From NCBI GenBank assembly GCA_916610825.1, contig OU744451.1:8623441-8687440 (forward strand): a DNA stretch of 64,000 nt, given 5' to 3'. Below the pieces are notes generated by a model. That model ran no database searches. It was not told the DNA's origin and saw nothing but the letters and a program-made list of their open reading frames with translations. A program made the translations under genes and the position numbers. This DNA comes from Haliclystus octoradiatus. Lineage: Eukaryota; Cnidaria; Staurozoa; Stauromedusae; Haliclystidae. Shown piece by piece: positions 9,815 through 20,236 of the stretch. Numbering within the stretch: the stretch's first letter is position 1; each line of letters begins with the position of its first letter.

Positions 9815-10022
9815 TTTCTTGTTTCAATTGAATTTTATTGTGAACCCTTCAAAAATTCAATTTATATTTCCTGATTCACGGTCAGATCCTTATTGTTTTG
9901 AGAAAATGCTGCGCGTGAGCTTCATGGTCTTTGATTATTTTGTTCTCCCATGATTTTGCGAATCCATAGAAGCATGACGAAAACACGAAATGTATGAATT
10001 AAGAAGGCTCTGGCCGTAAAAT
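9815..10022. repeat. Dispersed repeat, second copy at 45890-46100
   Basis: About 205 bp align with 45890-46100 in the same orientation. Shared blocks include GAGCTTCATGGTCTTTGATT and ATGATTTTGCGAATCCA, with substitutions and small indels between them. Terminal repeats were not found, so the repeat class is unknown. Confidence 0.75.
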
Positions 10023-10563
10023 GATTTATAAATTCATCGTTTGTGAGCTCCCCAGAAAAATTTGACCGAAAAAAGAAATGGGAAAGTACGTATGGCATTT
10101 TTATGAACATTTTATGTGAATTTCAAGTTACCCGGAAAAACCTGCCGTTTTAGATATGTGGCGCTCGGTCTAATTAGGATTACACAATGGATTAGTATTT
10201 TGAACACAATGGATTAGGTTTATACTCAATAGATTAGGATTTTTAAGGGTTAGGTTCTGGATCGGGATTGAAGATTGGGATTACAAGGTAACATAACAGG
10301 TTTTGAACAATGGTGATACACAATTGGGATGTACTTAAATCTAAAGGTTGTTTTTATATGAAATGAGTGGATAGTTTATTCAGATTGTGTTATGGAAGGT
10401 TCCACGTTTCTAGGGTGTGTTCTGCTTGGAGCAATAAAACTGTATGGATTAATAATTTGGTATAAGTATCAAAGGAGGAATTGCCAAGGAATGATAAAAG
10501 AAATGACAGAGATAAAAATATGAAGTTAAGAAGCTGCGTATAGGAGAGATATCAAAGAGTATA

Positions 10564-11178
10564 ATGGTAATGAGGTTTAATGGTGTGATTAATCAGATAC
10601 CGCGAAAAGAATTTATTGATAAGAGAGTTCAAACACAACAGATGAATAAGGACAACGAGTACAATGATTTTAGCAAGTTAATTGGAAATTATAAAAAGAA
10701 TCTGAGATGTCTGAGATATATTCATTGTAAATTAAATCAATGGCAACGGACAGTGTTTTTGTAAAAACTTTGCTGATGTCTGTTTTTCATTGGTGAGTGA
10801 TCAATTTGAAAGACTACTTAGAGATTGTTGTTTTGGGTGTAATCATGCAACATTGACAGATGTTGAGCACCCATTATGCAAGTTAAAATCTGTTGAAGAG
10901 CAGGTTAGAATGATATTTACACCTATCCATGGCTTATTAATGAATGGGAAGCAAGGGCCCGCCTAAGGCAAGAATTGAGAGATTTCGAAGGTCTTGAATT
11001 AGGTTGGCAAGATCAACTGGATCTGAGCAAAGAGATAATACTGAATAATGAAGAGATAAAAGAGTATTTTATTTATGAACTGACATTTGATATACCATTA
11101 GAGAGGGAAATCTTCCCATCTTCCCACCCACCCAAATCAGGAAATGTGTTAAAAGCAGCAGAGTTGAAACATTTGTAG
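10564..11178 (+). pseudogene. Degenerate coding stretch, unidentified
   Basis: Two open frames (10564-10764 and about 10970-11178) are joined by a region that reads FERLLRDCCFGCNHATLTD in one frame, with a Cys-X2-Cys pair and later His/Cys residues. The codon texture looks protein-like but is broken by stops (for example after GKQGPA near 10965). It lies 1.7 kb left of the Polinton relic and could be one of that element's accessory genes. I do not recognise the family, and the link is inference. Confidence 0.3.
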
Positions 11179-11221
11179 TGCAATCCTGAGCAACCTAGAG
11201 AAGAAAAAGAAAAATAGCTCC

Positions 11222-11500
11222 GCTACGCTCGGACTCATGGTGAACAACATAATAATCAAAATAAACCAATTGAAATCAAATTCAATAGAATATCAAATCA
11301 ATCAAATCATCATGCAAAGAAAAATTTAATCAAATCAAATTCAAAAAAGTAAATCAATCCAATCGAATGATATAAAAATCAGATCAAATAAAAAAATCAA
11401 CTTCAATCAAATAAAATAAATTATAACAATATCCAAATAATATAATAATATAAAGAAAAATATATCCAAATAATAAATCAAAGAAAAAAGAAAAAAAATG
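11222..11500. repeat. A-rich AATCA/ATCAAAT low-complexity tract
   Basis: A degenerate run built from AATCA, ATCAAAT and AAATAA words, almost devoid of G on the plus strand. Probably an expanded degenerate microsatellite or the A-rich tail of a retroposed element. The tRNA-like SINE head at 11508-11576 lies next to it. Confidence 0.6.
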
Positions 11501-11507
11501 TTAGGCA

Positions 11508-11576
11508 GACCGATAGGATTGAACCCAAGACCCCGCACGCCTTATGCAAACGCTTCACCACTAGACCATACCAAGA
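11508..11576 (-). repeat. tRNA-like SINE head or tRNA pseudogene
   Basis: Read on the minus strand the segment contains a box A-like TGGTCTAGTGGTGAAGC and a box B-like GGGTTCAATCC at tRNA spacing. The D-arm and the T-loop core are recognisable, but the acceptor and T stems do not pair well, so it is not a functional tRNA. The block GGTCTTGGGTTCAAT recurs at 47626-47640 (minus strand), which suggests a SINE family. Confidence 0.55.
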
Positions 11577-11639
11577 TAATAACAAATGAAGTGATTTTCA
11601 CTACTTATAATACAGGTGTGAGTTGTAAATGACGTGCGA

Positions 11640-12364
11640 AATTGTCTCTTCTTAAGGTGATGTCGCAGCAGAATTAAAACATTTTAATAAACCAAATAAA
11701 ACCATGACGACTGGCTTAGCAGTTTGATGTAATAAATAACTTCGGAAAACAATACAAACAATAAATATATAATACTGTCTTGTCTAAGCCCCCAACCAAA
11801 TGATGAATTGTCGGTTCAAAAGTTCTCATGGTCAAAACACAACAATAATTATCTTCGAAGTTTCACCTCAAATAGTGATGTTACAGAACGATTAAAATCT
11901 TTCATTAAACATTTCAAATGACGAGAAGAAGAAAACAATCATGTGTTCTACCAATGAAGAGATAATTACGATGTAAACTAATCCAGGAGTATTAGAAAAC
12001 ATTTCATTTAAAAATGCAATTGTAATCTCGCTAAGCTGCGAGTCGGCCATCATGGCGGGCAATGGAAAAAAATTTGGAATAATCACACAGCATGCCCATT
12101 GTATTTTTAACAATAAAATGGTGTTTCTTGCGCAATCGTTTTTTGTTCGTCCTTTGTTAGCACGCAAAGCAGTGTGTTGAACGTTATTTCAAAAGAACAA
12201 TAGATTTAGTCAAAAATGAAATGAAATGAAAACGTTTCCACCATGACAGTATAGACTCAAGGTCACTTACGTAACCATGAGTCAAAAAGAAGAGGAGAAC
12301 AGAGTCAGATACCGTTAGAATTTTGAGTAACAGTAAGATCCATTCAAAAACTTAGATTTACAGT
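11640..12364. other. Intergenic, no supported gene
   Basis: AT-rich sequence. The minus ORF 11892-12167 shows no known motif. Nothing else is supported before the inverted repeat at 12365. Confidence 0.45.
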
Positions 12365-12578
12365 AATAATAGTCAGAGAATCAGACAGTCATGTTTGCTA
12401 CTTAAAGTTTCACGCCGAGGCGATCATCAGGCAATTGAATCAGGCATCATCATCTATTCAATTGAATAGATATTCAATTCTATATATTCAATTCTATTGA
12501 ATAGATTGCCTGATGATCGCCTCGGCGTGAATCTTCAAGTAGCAAACATGACTGTCTGATTCTCTGACTATCATTATT
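12365..12578. repeat. Long near-perfect inverted repeat (about 72-bp arms)
   Basis: The left arm (12365-12435) and right arm (12505-12578) are reverse complements with only a few mismatches. The shared sequence includes AGTCAGAGAATCAGACAGTC and CACGCCGAGGCGATCATCAG. The loop consists of ATTCAATTCTAT-type repeats. Foldback transposon or palindromic duplication are the likely sources. Confidence 0.85.
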
Positions 12579-12889
12579 CAAGTTCTGCTATATTTTGCAT
12601 TGTCCAATCAGTAAGACAACGTTTTACAAATAGATTTACAGTATAAACATTATTAATTTTAAATGGTTGAACAATCATTAATTATATTTTTAGTTGTATC
12701 TTTTATGTTTCTGTAATCTATCGTATCTAATATATATGTATGTAATATATCATCTTTTCGAGTAAATGAAATAGTAAATAATAAGTAATATGACTAAGAT
12801 TAATATCTTGATTGTAAGTAAAGGAGTGAGAGAGTGTACACTGAGTATTTTATTTTCTTCATCAATCATTGCTTTCTTCATTGATCATG

Positions 12890-13914
12890 AAAGGACCATG
12901 TGGGAGAAAGTCGATCCCATCATCTAAAATATATCGTTTATCATCGAAACATCTCAGAGAGAGTGTATTCCGAACGATAGAAATAAGTTGCTGAAGGTTA
13001 GATTTAATGGATCTCATTTGCAGTTTGATACGATTGTTTTCAAATAAACTGTCTTCATAAATCTGATGTGTGAGATGTTTTCACACAATGTTTTTCCTTA
13101 CTTCTTTCGCTTTTTTGATTTTTTGACTTCCGAACTTGATAGCATTATCTCCTTCACAAAAATATATATGATCACGTGGGAGATTGCTGGAGTCGAAAAG
13201 GTGTCTATCTTCATACATGTCTGCGTACAAGTCTTCAGTCTTCACTTTGTAGAGGAGAGAGTGTGTATATGTATAGGCTAACTTGCATCGATCCCCAAGA
13301 TATCTTTTCTTCATATATTCGTAATGAAAATCATGCATGGACAATTTAACTCTATTTTGATCTTTTTCTTTTCTATGAAAATTAGATTGTCGTTGATGAG
13401 GATGACACTTACGAAGGAAGGTTTACAAGCTGCTCGCATTAATTGATCTCCTTCGTTTATAAAATCAAAGTTTCGTCTTCGTCGTACCTGCTCAAGTGAC
13501 TTCCCAAAGCAGCTATTGTTCATCAATTTGAAGAAATCCTTTTCGAATTCGAAGAAGAACTGACATAAACCAACGTCTTTTTATTGAGAAGGGAATTCGT
13601 GGTATTATTCTAATCAAATTGAACAGCTTGTTCATCATCATCTCGATCATGGGTAAGTGGTCGAAGTCTTTTGAATACCTCTGAGCCAAAAAGATTGGTG
13701 GTTCTGTCACAATATCTGGATCTACCACGTTTTCATAGAGAACTTCCAGATAAAAGAAATATGTAATTCCTTTCATTTTGAGTCGCTCAAAGTTTATAAT
13801 TGAACTGAAAGAGTTTATCACGTTTTTCACCCGATCAGAAATGTTCATATGATTTGTGTCATCAAATGTTTTCTGACACAGCTTGGCTAATCTATTTAGT
13901 GATGATTTGTACAT
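12890..13914 (-). pseudogene. Polinton protein-primed DNA polymerase B, decayed and deleted
   Basis: Minus-strand relic of a family-B, protein-primed polymerase. In protein order: an N-terminal piece (13513-13914, including ENVVDPDIVTEPPIFLAQRY), then the motif-B region (FEFEKDFFKLMNNSCFGKSL, about 13480-13540), then LNCPCMIF and MHDFHYEYMKKRYLGDR, the motif C area reading AYTYTHSLLYKVKTEDLYADM (about 13215-13280), and the C-terminus RCFDDKRYILDDGIDFLPHG (about 12900-12960). The exonuclease and motif A region between the N-terminal piece and motif B is missing, so there is an internal deletion near 13550. Several frameshifts are present. Both motif C aspartates are replaced, so the enzyme is dead. 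It would have replicated the transposon from protein-primed termini. Confidence 0.88.
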
Positions 13915-14340
13915 ATAGGGTGCTTGAGTGTACTCTGGATGTGAATAATCTGGACGGAGATCCTTCTCAGTGACTTCCTCTTCTTCATCTTCCTGTGGAT
14001 CTGTCTCTGCTCTGCTAGAGGGTTCCCACCTAATTGAGGAATATCTTGTTGCTGTTGATGTTGGTCTTCTTCCCTTTCAATTTGAAATAGTTTGCGTTTG
14101 GTAGGTGGCTTTGGACTAACACAGTGGAACGTGCACCTTTCTTGCTGTTTCAAGGTGGAATGTTTTCATAAATCTTTTACAATAATATTTCGCCTCTTCT
14201 TCATGCTGCTTCTCGTGTATTTCAAGATTCACTTTATAATAGAATACTCTCTTGCAAGTGGAACATCTCGTGTCTCTTGTCTTCAACGTAAGGGAGTGCT
14301 CATCATTTAAACTGAATGTCCTTTTCCCTGTTTCTGTCAA
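13896..14340 (-). pseudogene. Zinc-finger N-terminal extension of the Polinton polymerase
   Basis: Overlapping minus frames carry C2H2-like fingers: CSTCKRVFYYKVNLEIHEKQH, then a decayed second finger (YYCKRFMKTFHLETARKVHV), then a basic stretch SPKPPTKRKLFQIEREEDQH and a glutamine run. Polinton polymerases of invertebrates often have such fingers ahead of the exonuclease domain. Frame changes between 14116-14340 and 13896-14153 show decay. Confidence 0.65.
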
Positions 14341-14924
14341 ATGCTCACTCCTATTTAAAAAATTATAATCTTCTTTTTCTTCTTCATAGGTTTCTTTATC
14401 ATCTGATTCATCTCTGATTCATTCAGTGAGGTCCCTGTCATCATAATCATCATTAGCATAATAACAATAATTATCATAATGAGCAGCTCAATCTTTCAGA
14501 CTGGTTAAATCTCCATCACTTTGAATACCATAATCAGGTAATTCTTTGGAAAGAAGTTTCCTGCGTTCTGGTGGTGGGTTGATCTCAAAATCAAGCAAAG
14601 GAATTGAAGAGTATAGAGAAGGGGATAGTTGTAAATATGTTGGTTGAGCCTAATTCAGTACTTCCTTAAGCTCTTCACCACATGGATCACAAAATCTCCT
14701 CCCAGGCATCTTGTAAGGTGGGTGTTTCACTAGTCAAAAATTCTGCACCTTTTCCTCGTCTAGGTGACAGCTTTTTATGGGTAGAGATGTCACACCATGT
14801 CTCTGCCGGGGTCTTCGCAGGAGTAGTTTGAATGTACTTTTTCAAATCATCAAACGATGTGTCAAAAGATATGTTTTCAAAGCATAAATCATCATCTGAT
14901 TTATCTTCAAATAGAGTATAGGGT
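14341..14924 (-). other. Acidic/low-complexity decayed stretch, probably Polinton
   Basis: No long frame remains. The minus strand is rich in codons for acidic residues and the sequence has TCTTCTTC and ATCATCAT runs. By position it joins the zinc-finger region to the ORF at 14925-15332. No independent gene can be supported. Confidence 0.35.
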
Positions 14925-15332
14925 CTATCGTTTGATGTATGTTATGTTTCCATCTAGATCTACTCCATCTAGGTCTACTCCTGAATAGGGTACATATGAG
15001 AGAGGATGTGTATCATCTGAAATAGATCCTACCCCATCATTCAAAGTCAAGAGCGGTGGATTACAATAATCATTAGTTGATATATTTAGATATGTGGAAT
15101 CATTAATCATCATTGTCGTCATCAACATAGTCATTTGCTCACACTCCTTGATATTATATTCAACATCAGGTATTCCATGGAAATTCACGTAATGCTTGAC
15201 AAGGCAGATGCGGAAGGATTGGGGAAAATTGAAAACAACACACTTCTTCTCCATAGGTTCATTGTCCATTTTTTCTTCTTCCTCAAGAAAAAAAAAATCA
15301 TAAATAGAAGTTAGAACAATTGGAACAATCAA
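14925..15332 (-). pseudogene. Decayed Polinton ORF with zinc-finger remnant
   Basis: 135-codon frame. FPQSFRICLVKHYVNFHGI resembles the second half of a C2H2 finger whose Cys pair is partly lost, so it may be the true N-terminus of the polymerase polyprotein. The rest is acidic and of low complexity (SGVDLDGVDLDG from a short tandem repeat). It is divergently oriented to the ATPase relic at 15379. Confidence 0.45.
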
Positions 15333-15378
15333 AGCTTAAAACCAATAAAAAGGGGAATACATGTGCAACCAACATTCT

Positions 15379-15969
15379 CTAATACAGTATGACAGACGTA
15401 AGGTTGCAGACACCTTTCAGTATGCTCTTATTTCGGGTGTCGTAAGAGTGGCTAGACCCATTGTGACTCGTTTAATACAACATCGAGAGCAAATGATGGA
15501 TTAACCCCCAAAACGACTTGTCCGGTTTTATTCAAGATATAAACCACACTTATATGCCACTTTGATGAAGAGATTGCCATTGATGGAATACATTCAATGT
15601 ATACCTGACAACCCAGGAGAGATGTTTCCCCCTGAAGTCTCCAGTCTGGTAGTTTTTGATGATCTTCAGAATGAGGCTGTGCGTAATCTAAAACTAAGTC
15701 AGGAATTTACGCGTGGTAGGCACTCCGGTAGCTCCTGTATCATGATGATTCAAAACTGTTTCTTGAATAACCTGTGCACAATCTTATTGAGCTCAGAATA
15801 TATGGTTGGGTATTGGAATGTGGGGGATGCTAGTCAGTTTTCAAATTTAGCTCGACAAATTTCACCCAATGATCCAAAGTTCCTCACAGAAGCCTATCAT
15901 GATGCCACAAGATTACCTTATCATCATTTTTTCATGGATTTGTGTCCAACTAGCGATGAAGATTTTTGA
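15379..15969 (+). pseudogene. Polinton packaging ATPase (FtsK/HerA-type), decayed
   Basis: The long frame 15562-15969 encodes the C-terminal two thirds of a Polinton genome-packaging ATPase. SSLVVFDDLQNEAV is the Walker B strand with its Asp pair, FTRGRHSGSSCIMMIQNCF the sensor region, and SNLARQISPNDPKF and RLPYHHFFMDLCPTSDEDF the conserved C-terminus. Upstream (15379-15561) the remainder is readable only by changing frame (LQTPFSMLLFRVS, then LIQHREQMMD, then KRLVRFYSRYKPHLYATL). The P-loop that should follow the LQTPFSMLL strand is destroyed. The enzyme would pump DNA into capsids; this copy cannot bind ATP. Confidence 0.88.
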
Positions 15970-16148
15970 TTCAGAACAAATATTTTCCCGGATGATAAGG
16001 AACCTCAAAACACTTACACCTCATGAAAGAAATCATATAAAAAAGATTAAATGAAGCCACACCTTGACAGCCTTAGCATAATATAAAATATCTCATTACC
16101 CAAAAGGAATTCATTCTCTCTCGAGTATGTCTATTTGGAGATGTCATA

Positions 16149-16486
16149 ATGACTGCTAGAAGCAGGAGAAATCTACCTTTACTCAAATATTTACATAGTT
16201 TTTCAACTAAGTAAGGCGAAAACAAATACTTAATAAGGCTTCATATGACTTAATTCCATTCGGTGTGTTACTGTGTTGCTAACGTTGTCAAAGGGAAGGT
16301 TCCAATCAGTCAGGGTAAACGAAAGAAATTAAATTGTAGAAAAGCATTTTTTCGAAAGTTAGCCAACCCTAGAACAAGTTTGAAGCAACGACAGAAAGCT
16401 ATTAGTACAACCTGGTGGTGGAGACCTTCTCAACATCCTAAAAGCGATAGGAAAAGGAGCACTAGACTATTTTTCTGCTCTTTGAA
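16149..16486 (+). pseudogene. Small Polinton-type gene, Arg/Lys-rich with GGG motif
   Basis: The frame starts at ATG 16149 (MTARSRRNLPLLKYLHSFS), is interrupted near 16210, continues as NVVKGKVPISQGKRKKLNC and FRKLANPRTSLKQRQKA (16263-16400), and finishes in a second frame with VQPGGGDLLNILKAIGKGAL before a stop near 16485. The order of a basic N-terminus, a KRKL block, an RKLA block and Gly-Gly-Gly followed by a hydrophobic C-terminus is that of a small conserved Polinton gene of uncertain function. At least two frameshifts or stops are present. Confidence 0.6.
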
Positions 16487-16491
16487 GAAAC

Positions 16492-17128
16492 ATGAGACAG
16501 TCTTACCAGAAACAGCTAGTTATTCCGGTGAAAATGTATCAAATGCTAACTAATAAATGGAAAACTATGCAAGCTCTTGAGCCTGATAAAGCAGACATGT
16601 TAGAATCAGATCAAACTATGAATGCTTACATGGATAAGAAAATTTACCAAATGACCAGAAAGTTCAAATGTTTAATAGAGAGATGAATAATTATCAAACA
16701 CACAGGCAATTTTGGCAATTTTTCATCCTAAACCAATTTCAAAGTTTGGATTTCATATTGATAAATCAAAATCACAAATACCTCAAAGTGATGATGACTA
16801 AGGGGAAGGTGTTGGTGAAGAGGAACGTCTTTCAACAATAACCAAGAGTATTCTGCAGAGTTTACCTAAAGGGATGCAAAAAAGTGGACGTTTATTAGGG
16901 AATCATTTCGCCAATTATCCTGACATTGTAAAATGGGATGATTATTTAGTAAAAGTGGACAGGCTATTTACAGGAGAGATATTACCAGGTTCAAATCTAA
17001 TCGATCTTGTTCACAATGTTGTACATAAGCAATCTGTTAATAGTAAAGAAGGTATTATTCCTGAAATGCATGAATCAGTGTTTTCCAAGATATTAACTGA
17101 TGTGAATCCTGTCAATTTGGATGCGTAA
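16492..17128 (+). pseudogene. Polinton-type conserved gene of unknown function, decayed
   Basis: The N-terminal part (16492-16686) reads QLVIPVKMYQMLTNKWKTM, and the C-terminal part (about 16830-17128) reads ITKSILQSLPKGMQKSGRLL, then GEILPGSNLIDLVHNVVHKQ and PVNLDA. In Polintons such a protein ends with this helical LPK...PGSNIIDLV domain. A stop at about 16799 and at least one frameshift separate the halves. It is probably a virion-associated protein by genomic context; the biochemical role is unknown. Confidence 0.65.
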
Positions 17129-17569
17129 TAGTAAACGATTAAATGAAATGACAAAGACATGGACATGACAATACAAAGACATGAAAACTGGTTTCAAAGG
17201 AAACATGCCATTTTCACAATCACCAAGAAAAAAGTCCACACCCTTTCAAAGAGGGAAAGTTACACCCATCTCACCATTCAGTGTTAACCAACATCCTAAA
17301 TTGATATTGTCTACTAGAAAATGATGCTCAATTAATTTTAAAGTAGATGATATATAATGTATTTAATCATTAGTCCATGAAGTCCAATAGTGTAAACATC
17401 ATAAAATAATTGCTTTGAAAATACATGATATTCTAAATTAAGGGTTTATATTTGATGTTCCAGTGGAATTGCGATCGAAGGAGAACAATCCAATAGAGAA
17501 AAACAGTCGATGGAGATAGTGTGGGGGTGTTTCCTCTCTGAAACGAAAATGGAAGACATTTTGCGGAAC
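17129..17569 (+). other. Spacer inside the Polinton relic, no readable gene
   Basis: No frame longer than about 60 codons and no recognisable motif between the conserved gene and the integrase relic. Capsid genes are expected somewhere in a Polinton, and none can be read here. Confidence 0.4.
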
Positions 17570-18415
17570 TGTACTTAGATTTAGATGAATTGAGTGCCTT
17601 CAGTTCTTCTGAAAGATTGTACCTTGCAGCTAAACCTAGGTTACCCCCCCCTATCACACGAAAGCAAGTGAAGGAGTGGAGGATGGCTAAACAGTTTACA
17701 TACACTTATCATCGTGATTCGCGCATTGATTATCATCATTACCGGTGTCTACTCATGAAAATGATTACTAATGGCAAAGTGTTTTAATTCAACTGGACAA
17801 ATTAAAACAGAAGAATTCGAGGGTCTGTTTCATTTTACTATGTATTGATCTCTTTACAAGATACAAATGGCTAGAACCTATGAAGAGGAAAACCGGTGAA
17901 GGTACAGTTAATGCATTTTGCAAATTCCTATTAAGAGATAAGAGTAAACCCAAACTTTTGCAGATAGATGATGGAAAGGAATACAGAAATAAGATATTTT
18001 TAAAACTACTTTGAGACAACAACATTCGTCTATATTCAACATCAAGCTTGAAGAAAGCCAGGTAAGAACAATGAAATCACACATTCATAGGTATCTCAAT
18101 GCTAAAAATACAAGACATTACATCGATAAGTTGCAACAATTCGCCAATATCTACAACTCCAGATACCACAGAATGATAAGGATGTCTCCTCGAGATATTA
18201 ACAAGGATAACCAAATTAAAGTCTACATAAGGCAAGAGGAAAGAACAAAACAATTTGAAACAAAAATGGGTGAATTGAAACAAGTATTGAAAGTTGGAGA
18301 ATATGTAAAATTGAATCTACCAAGGAATACTTTCTCTAAAGCGTATAAAGAAAATTGTGGCATCAGTCCTTCGTGGAATATCATAATAGAAGTTATTATT
18401 TCCTCTTTTATGTAG
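17570..18415 (+). pseudogene. Polinton integrase (retroviral-type DDE), decayed
   Basis: The N-terminal part (17590-17787) contains LPPPITRKQVKEWRMAKQFT. The catalytic core follows in another frame: FILLCIDLFTRYKWLEPMKR with the first Asp, then KPKLLQIDDGKEYRNKIF with the second Asp region. The segment that should hold the catalytic Glu (about 18040-18090) is frameshifted, with stops. Then HIHRYLNAKNTRHYIDKLQQ, YNSRYHRMIRMSPRDI and the SH3/chromo-like tail LKVGEYVKLNLPRNTFSKAY (18011-18415). It would catalyse element insertion; this copy lacks a readable third acidic residue. Confidence 0.9.
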
Positions 18416-18954
18416 AATTATATAGCTTTTTAATGTTTTACTCTGATTACAAGTTTAAGTGAACCACTATGTTTCCTTATGCTAATTTAATAAAATACCA
18501 ATACATCATCTTAGAAGGTCAATCCAATCTAATACAGGACCGATTTTTAATTGGAAATAAAAAAATTAAAATCAAAAACAATTAAAAAACACTATATAGC
18601 AAATAAAATACAAAAGCTAATCCATTTTATACAATATTTTGCAAACATATATAAGAACATTTATTTGGAATTGTAGAAAGGTTAAGGCATAAACAATAAA
18701 CATGAGCAAGAACAAATGTTTCGAAGTTCAACCCTTATTACTCATATGACTTCTCCCAAAAAATAAGTCAATGAAAATTTGTTTTTATGTGCATATTGAG
18801 TTAAACTTGTTAATTTGATAAATACCCTGTCACAAACTCAGAAGGGTCATCCTATCGCAAATCACATATGTTTTTCATCAGAACGTACTAGTTCCAAAAT
18901 AAAACGTTAACATCATTGAGGAATATTCATAGACCATTAGCAAATGGGTTGAAT

Positions 18955-19205
18955 ATTCTAGGATTGATTTATTTGAAGGATCTCAACACTCTATCAAACT
19001 CATCATCCTCAATGGTATCATAGTTGACAATTTCTCATGTGCTATTCTCGGATATTATGTAGTTGTTTCGAAACCCATCCTCTTTTTACATCATAATAGT
19101 TTAATGGTGCAATTAATCCCACCACTACCTCATCAGGGCTATGTTATCCTTGGGAAAATTCATCTCGACCTAAATATTCTTTGGTTCTAATTGTTTTCCC
19201 ATAAA
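18955..19205 (-). pseudogene. Unidentified coding relic right of the Polinton integrase
   Basis: The minus strand reads TKEYLGRDEFSQG, a stop, then SPDEVVVGLIAPLNYYDVKR and GWVSKQLHNIRE. After frame changes a possible C-terminus EDDEFDRVLRSFK followed by TAA ends near 18973. The amino-acid texture is protein-like and continuous apart from breaks. I do not recognise the family. Position suggests a further Polinton gene, but that is inference. Confidence 0.4.
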
Positions 19206-19347
19206 TGAGAGAATTATGATTAATTCAACCAAACAGAGTCACAAACAAGTATGTTAACCAACCCTCCATTATATGTTAACATGCGTATATAAATCACCCA
19301 AAAAATCAATATTTCAATCTCAACACAGCAAACCAATACCTGTGGTA

Positions 19348-20236
19348 GGGGAGACCGGGGAGACTTGGACCAATTTTCGCATTTTTAATTATTAAAATTA
19401 TTGTGGTTGTGCAAATGTAACAAATTTTATGTCATTTATTAGCCAACATGCTCGATTCAAAAGGGTAAGAATACCAATTACATAAATGTAGTAATTTTTC
19501 AAAGATTTAGTGCGGAAGACCGACCATTTTAGAGGGGAGACTTGGGACACGGTGGGGTGACATGGATCAGGCATATTTTCTCGAAATTTCATTAAATAAC
19601 TGACAAATTAACTTTCCAGTACCAGATACTACAGCTGTTGCTTTGACTTAGGAAGTTCATTTGATCAAAATTGAGCCAGCAAGAAGTAATTTTAGCATTA
19701 ATAAAGAATATTATTTTTGACGCACCTGTCATCAGTCTAATTGTAATTGATTTGGCAACTTTATCTCCACAAAGTAAAAAAGTCAAATATAGCGCATATA
19801 AATGAAAGCAAACTCATATCTCGACCAAATGCGATTAGTTTCCCACTTGTCGTTGATGCTAAACGCGATGTTCCATGTCTCCCCGTTTGACTTCCCAGCA
19901 AAAAATGAGGTGGCACTCCTCATCAACAGGAATGTATTCAAAAATTTTGTATCAAAATATTCATCAAAGTGAATCCATCGCAATGGCACCATTCAAAATG
20001 GTAATTAAACACTTATTCTAAAATTAATTGAATCAAAAGAGGAACCGCAAAACGTATGACGGTCATCAAAAGCTAGTAAATTAAATTTCTTGACAATTAG
20101 TTATTGTTGCTTATTGAAATTTAGGGAAACAACATGAAATGAAGTGATATACAACATACTAGAAGATAATTTACATGGGTAATCAGGAACGTGCTTGTCC
20201 CATGTCTCCCTAGGTCCAAGTCTCCCCGGTCTCCCC
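19348..20236. mobile_element. 889-bp TIR element with GGGGAGACC ends, TA-flanked
   Basis: The left end GGGGAGACCGGGGAGACTTG is matched by the reverse complement of the right end, giving a perfect 24-bp terminal repeat. Flanks are TA at 19346-19347 and 20237-20238. Related GGGGAGACATGG-type words recur inside (about 19535-19565, 19870-19885 and 20200-20215). Minus ORFs at 19398-19992 show no transposase motif, so it is probably a non-autonomous element of a TA-targeting superfamily. Confidence 0.8.

Noticed and set aside
10170..10260. Telomere-like repeats from the recurring GGATTAGG/GGGTTAGG words
   Set aside because: Spacing is irregular and the words are embedded in variable sequence; no tandem hexamer array.
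11508..11576. Functional tRNA gene
   Set aside because: Acceptor and T stems are mispaired and the sequence adjoins an A-rich tract, so a SINE head or pseudogene is more likely.
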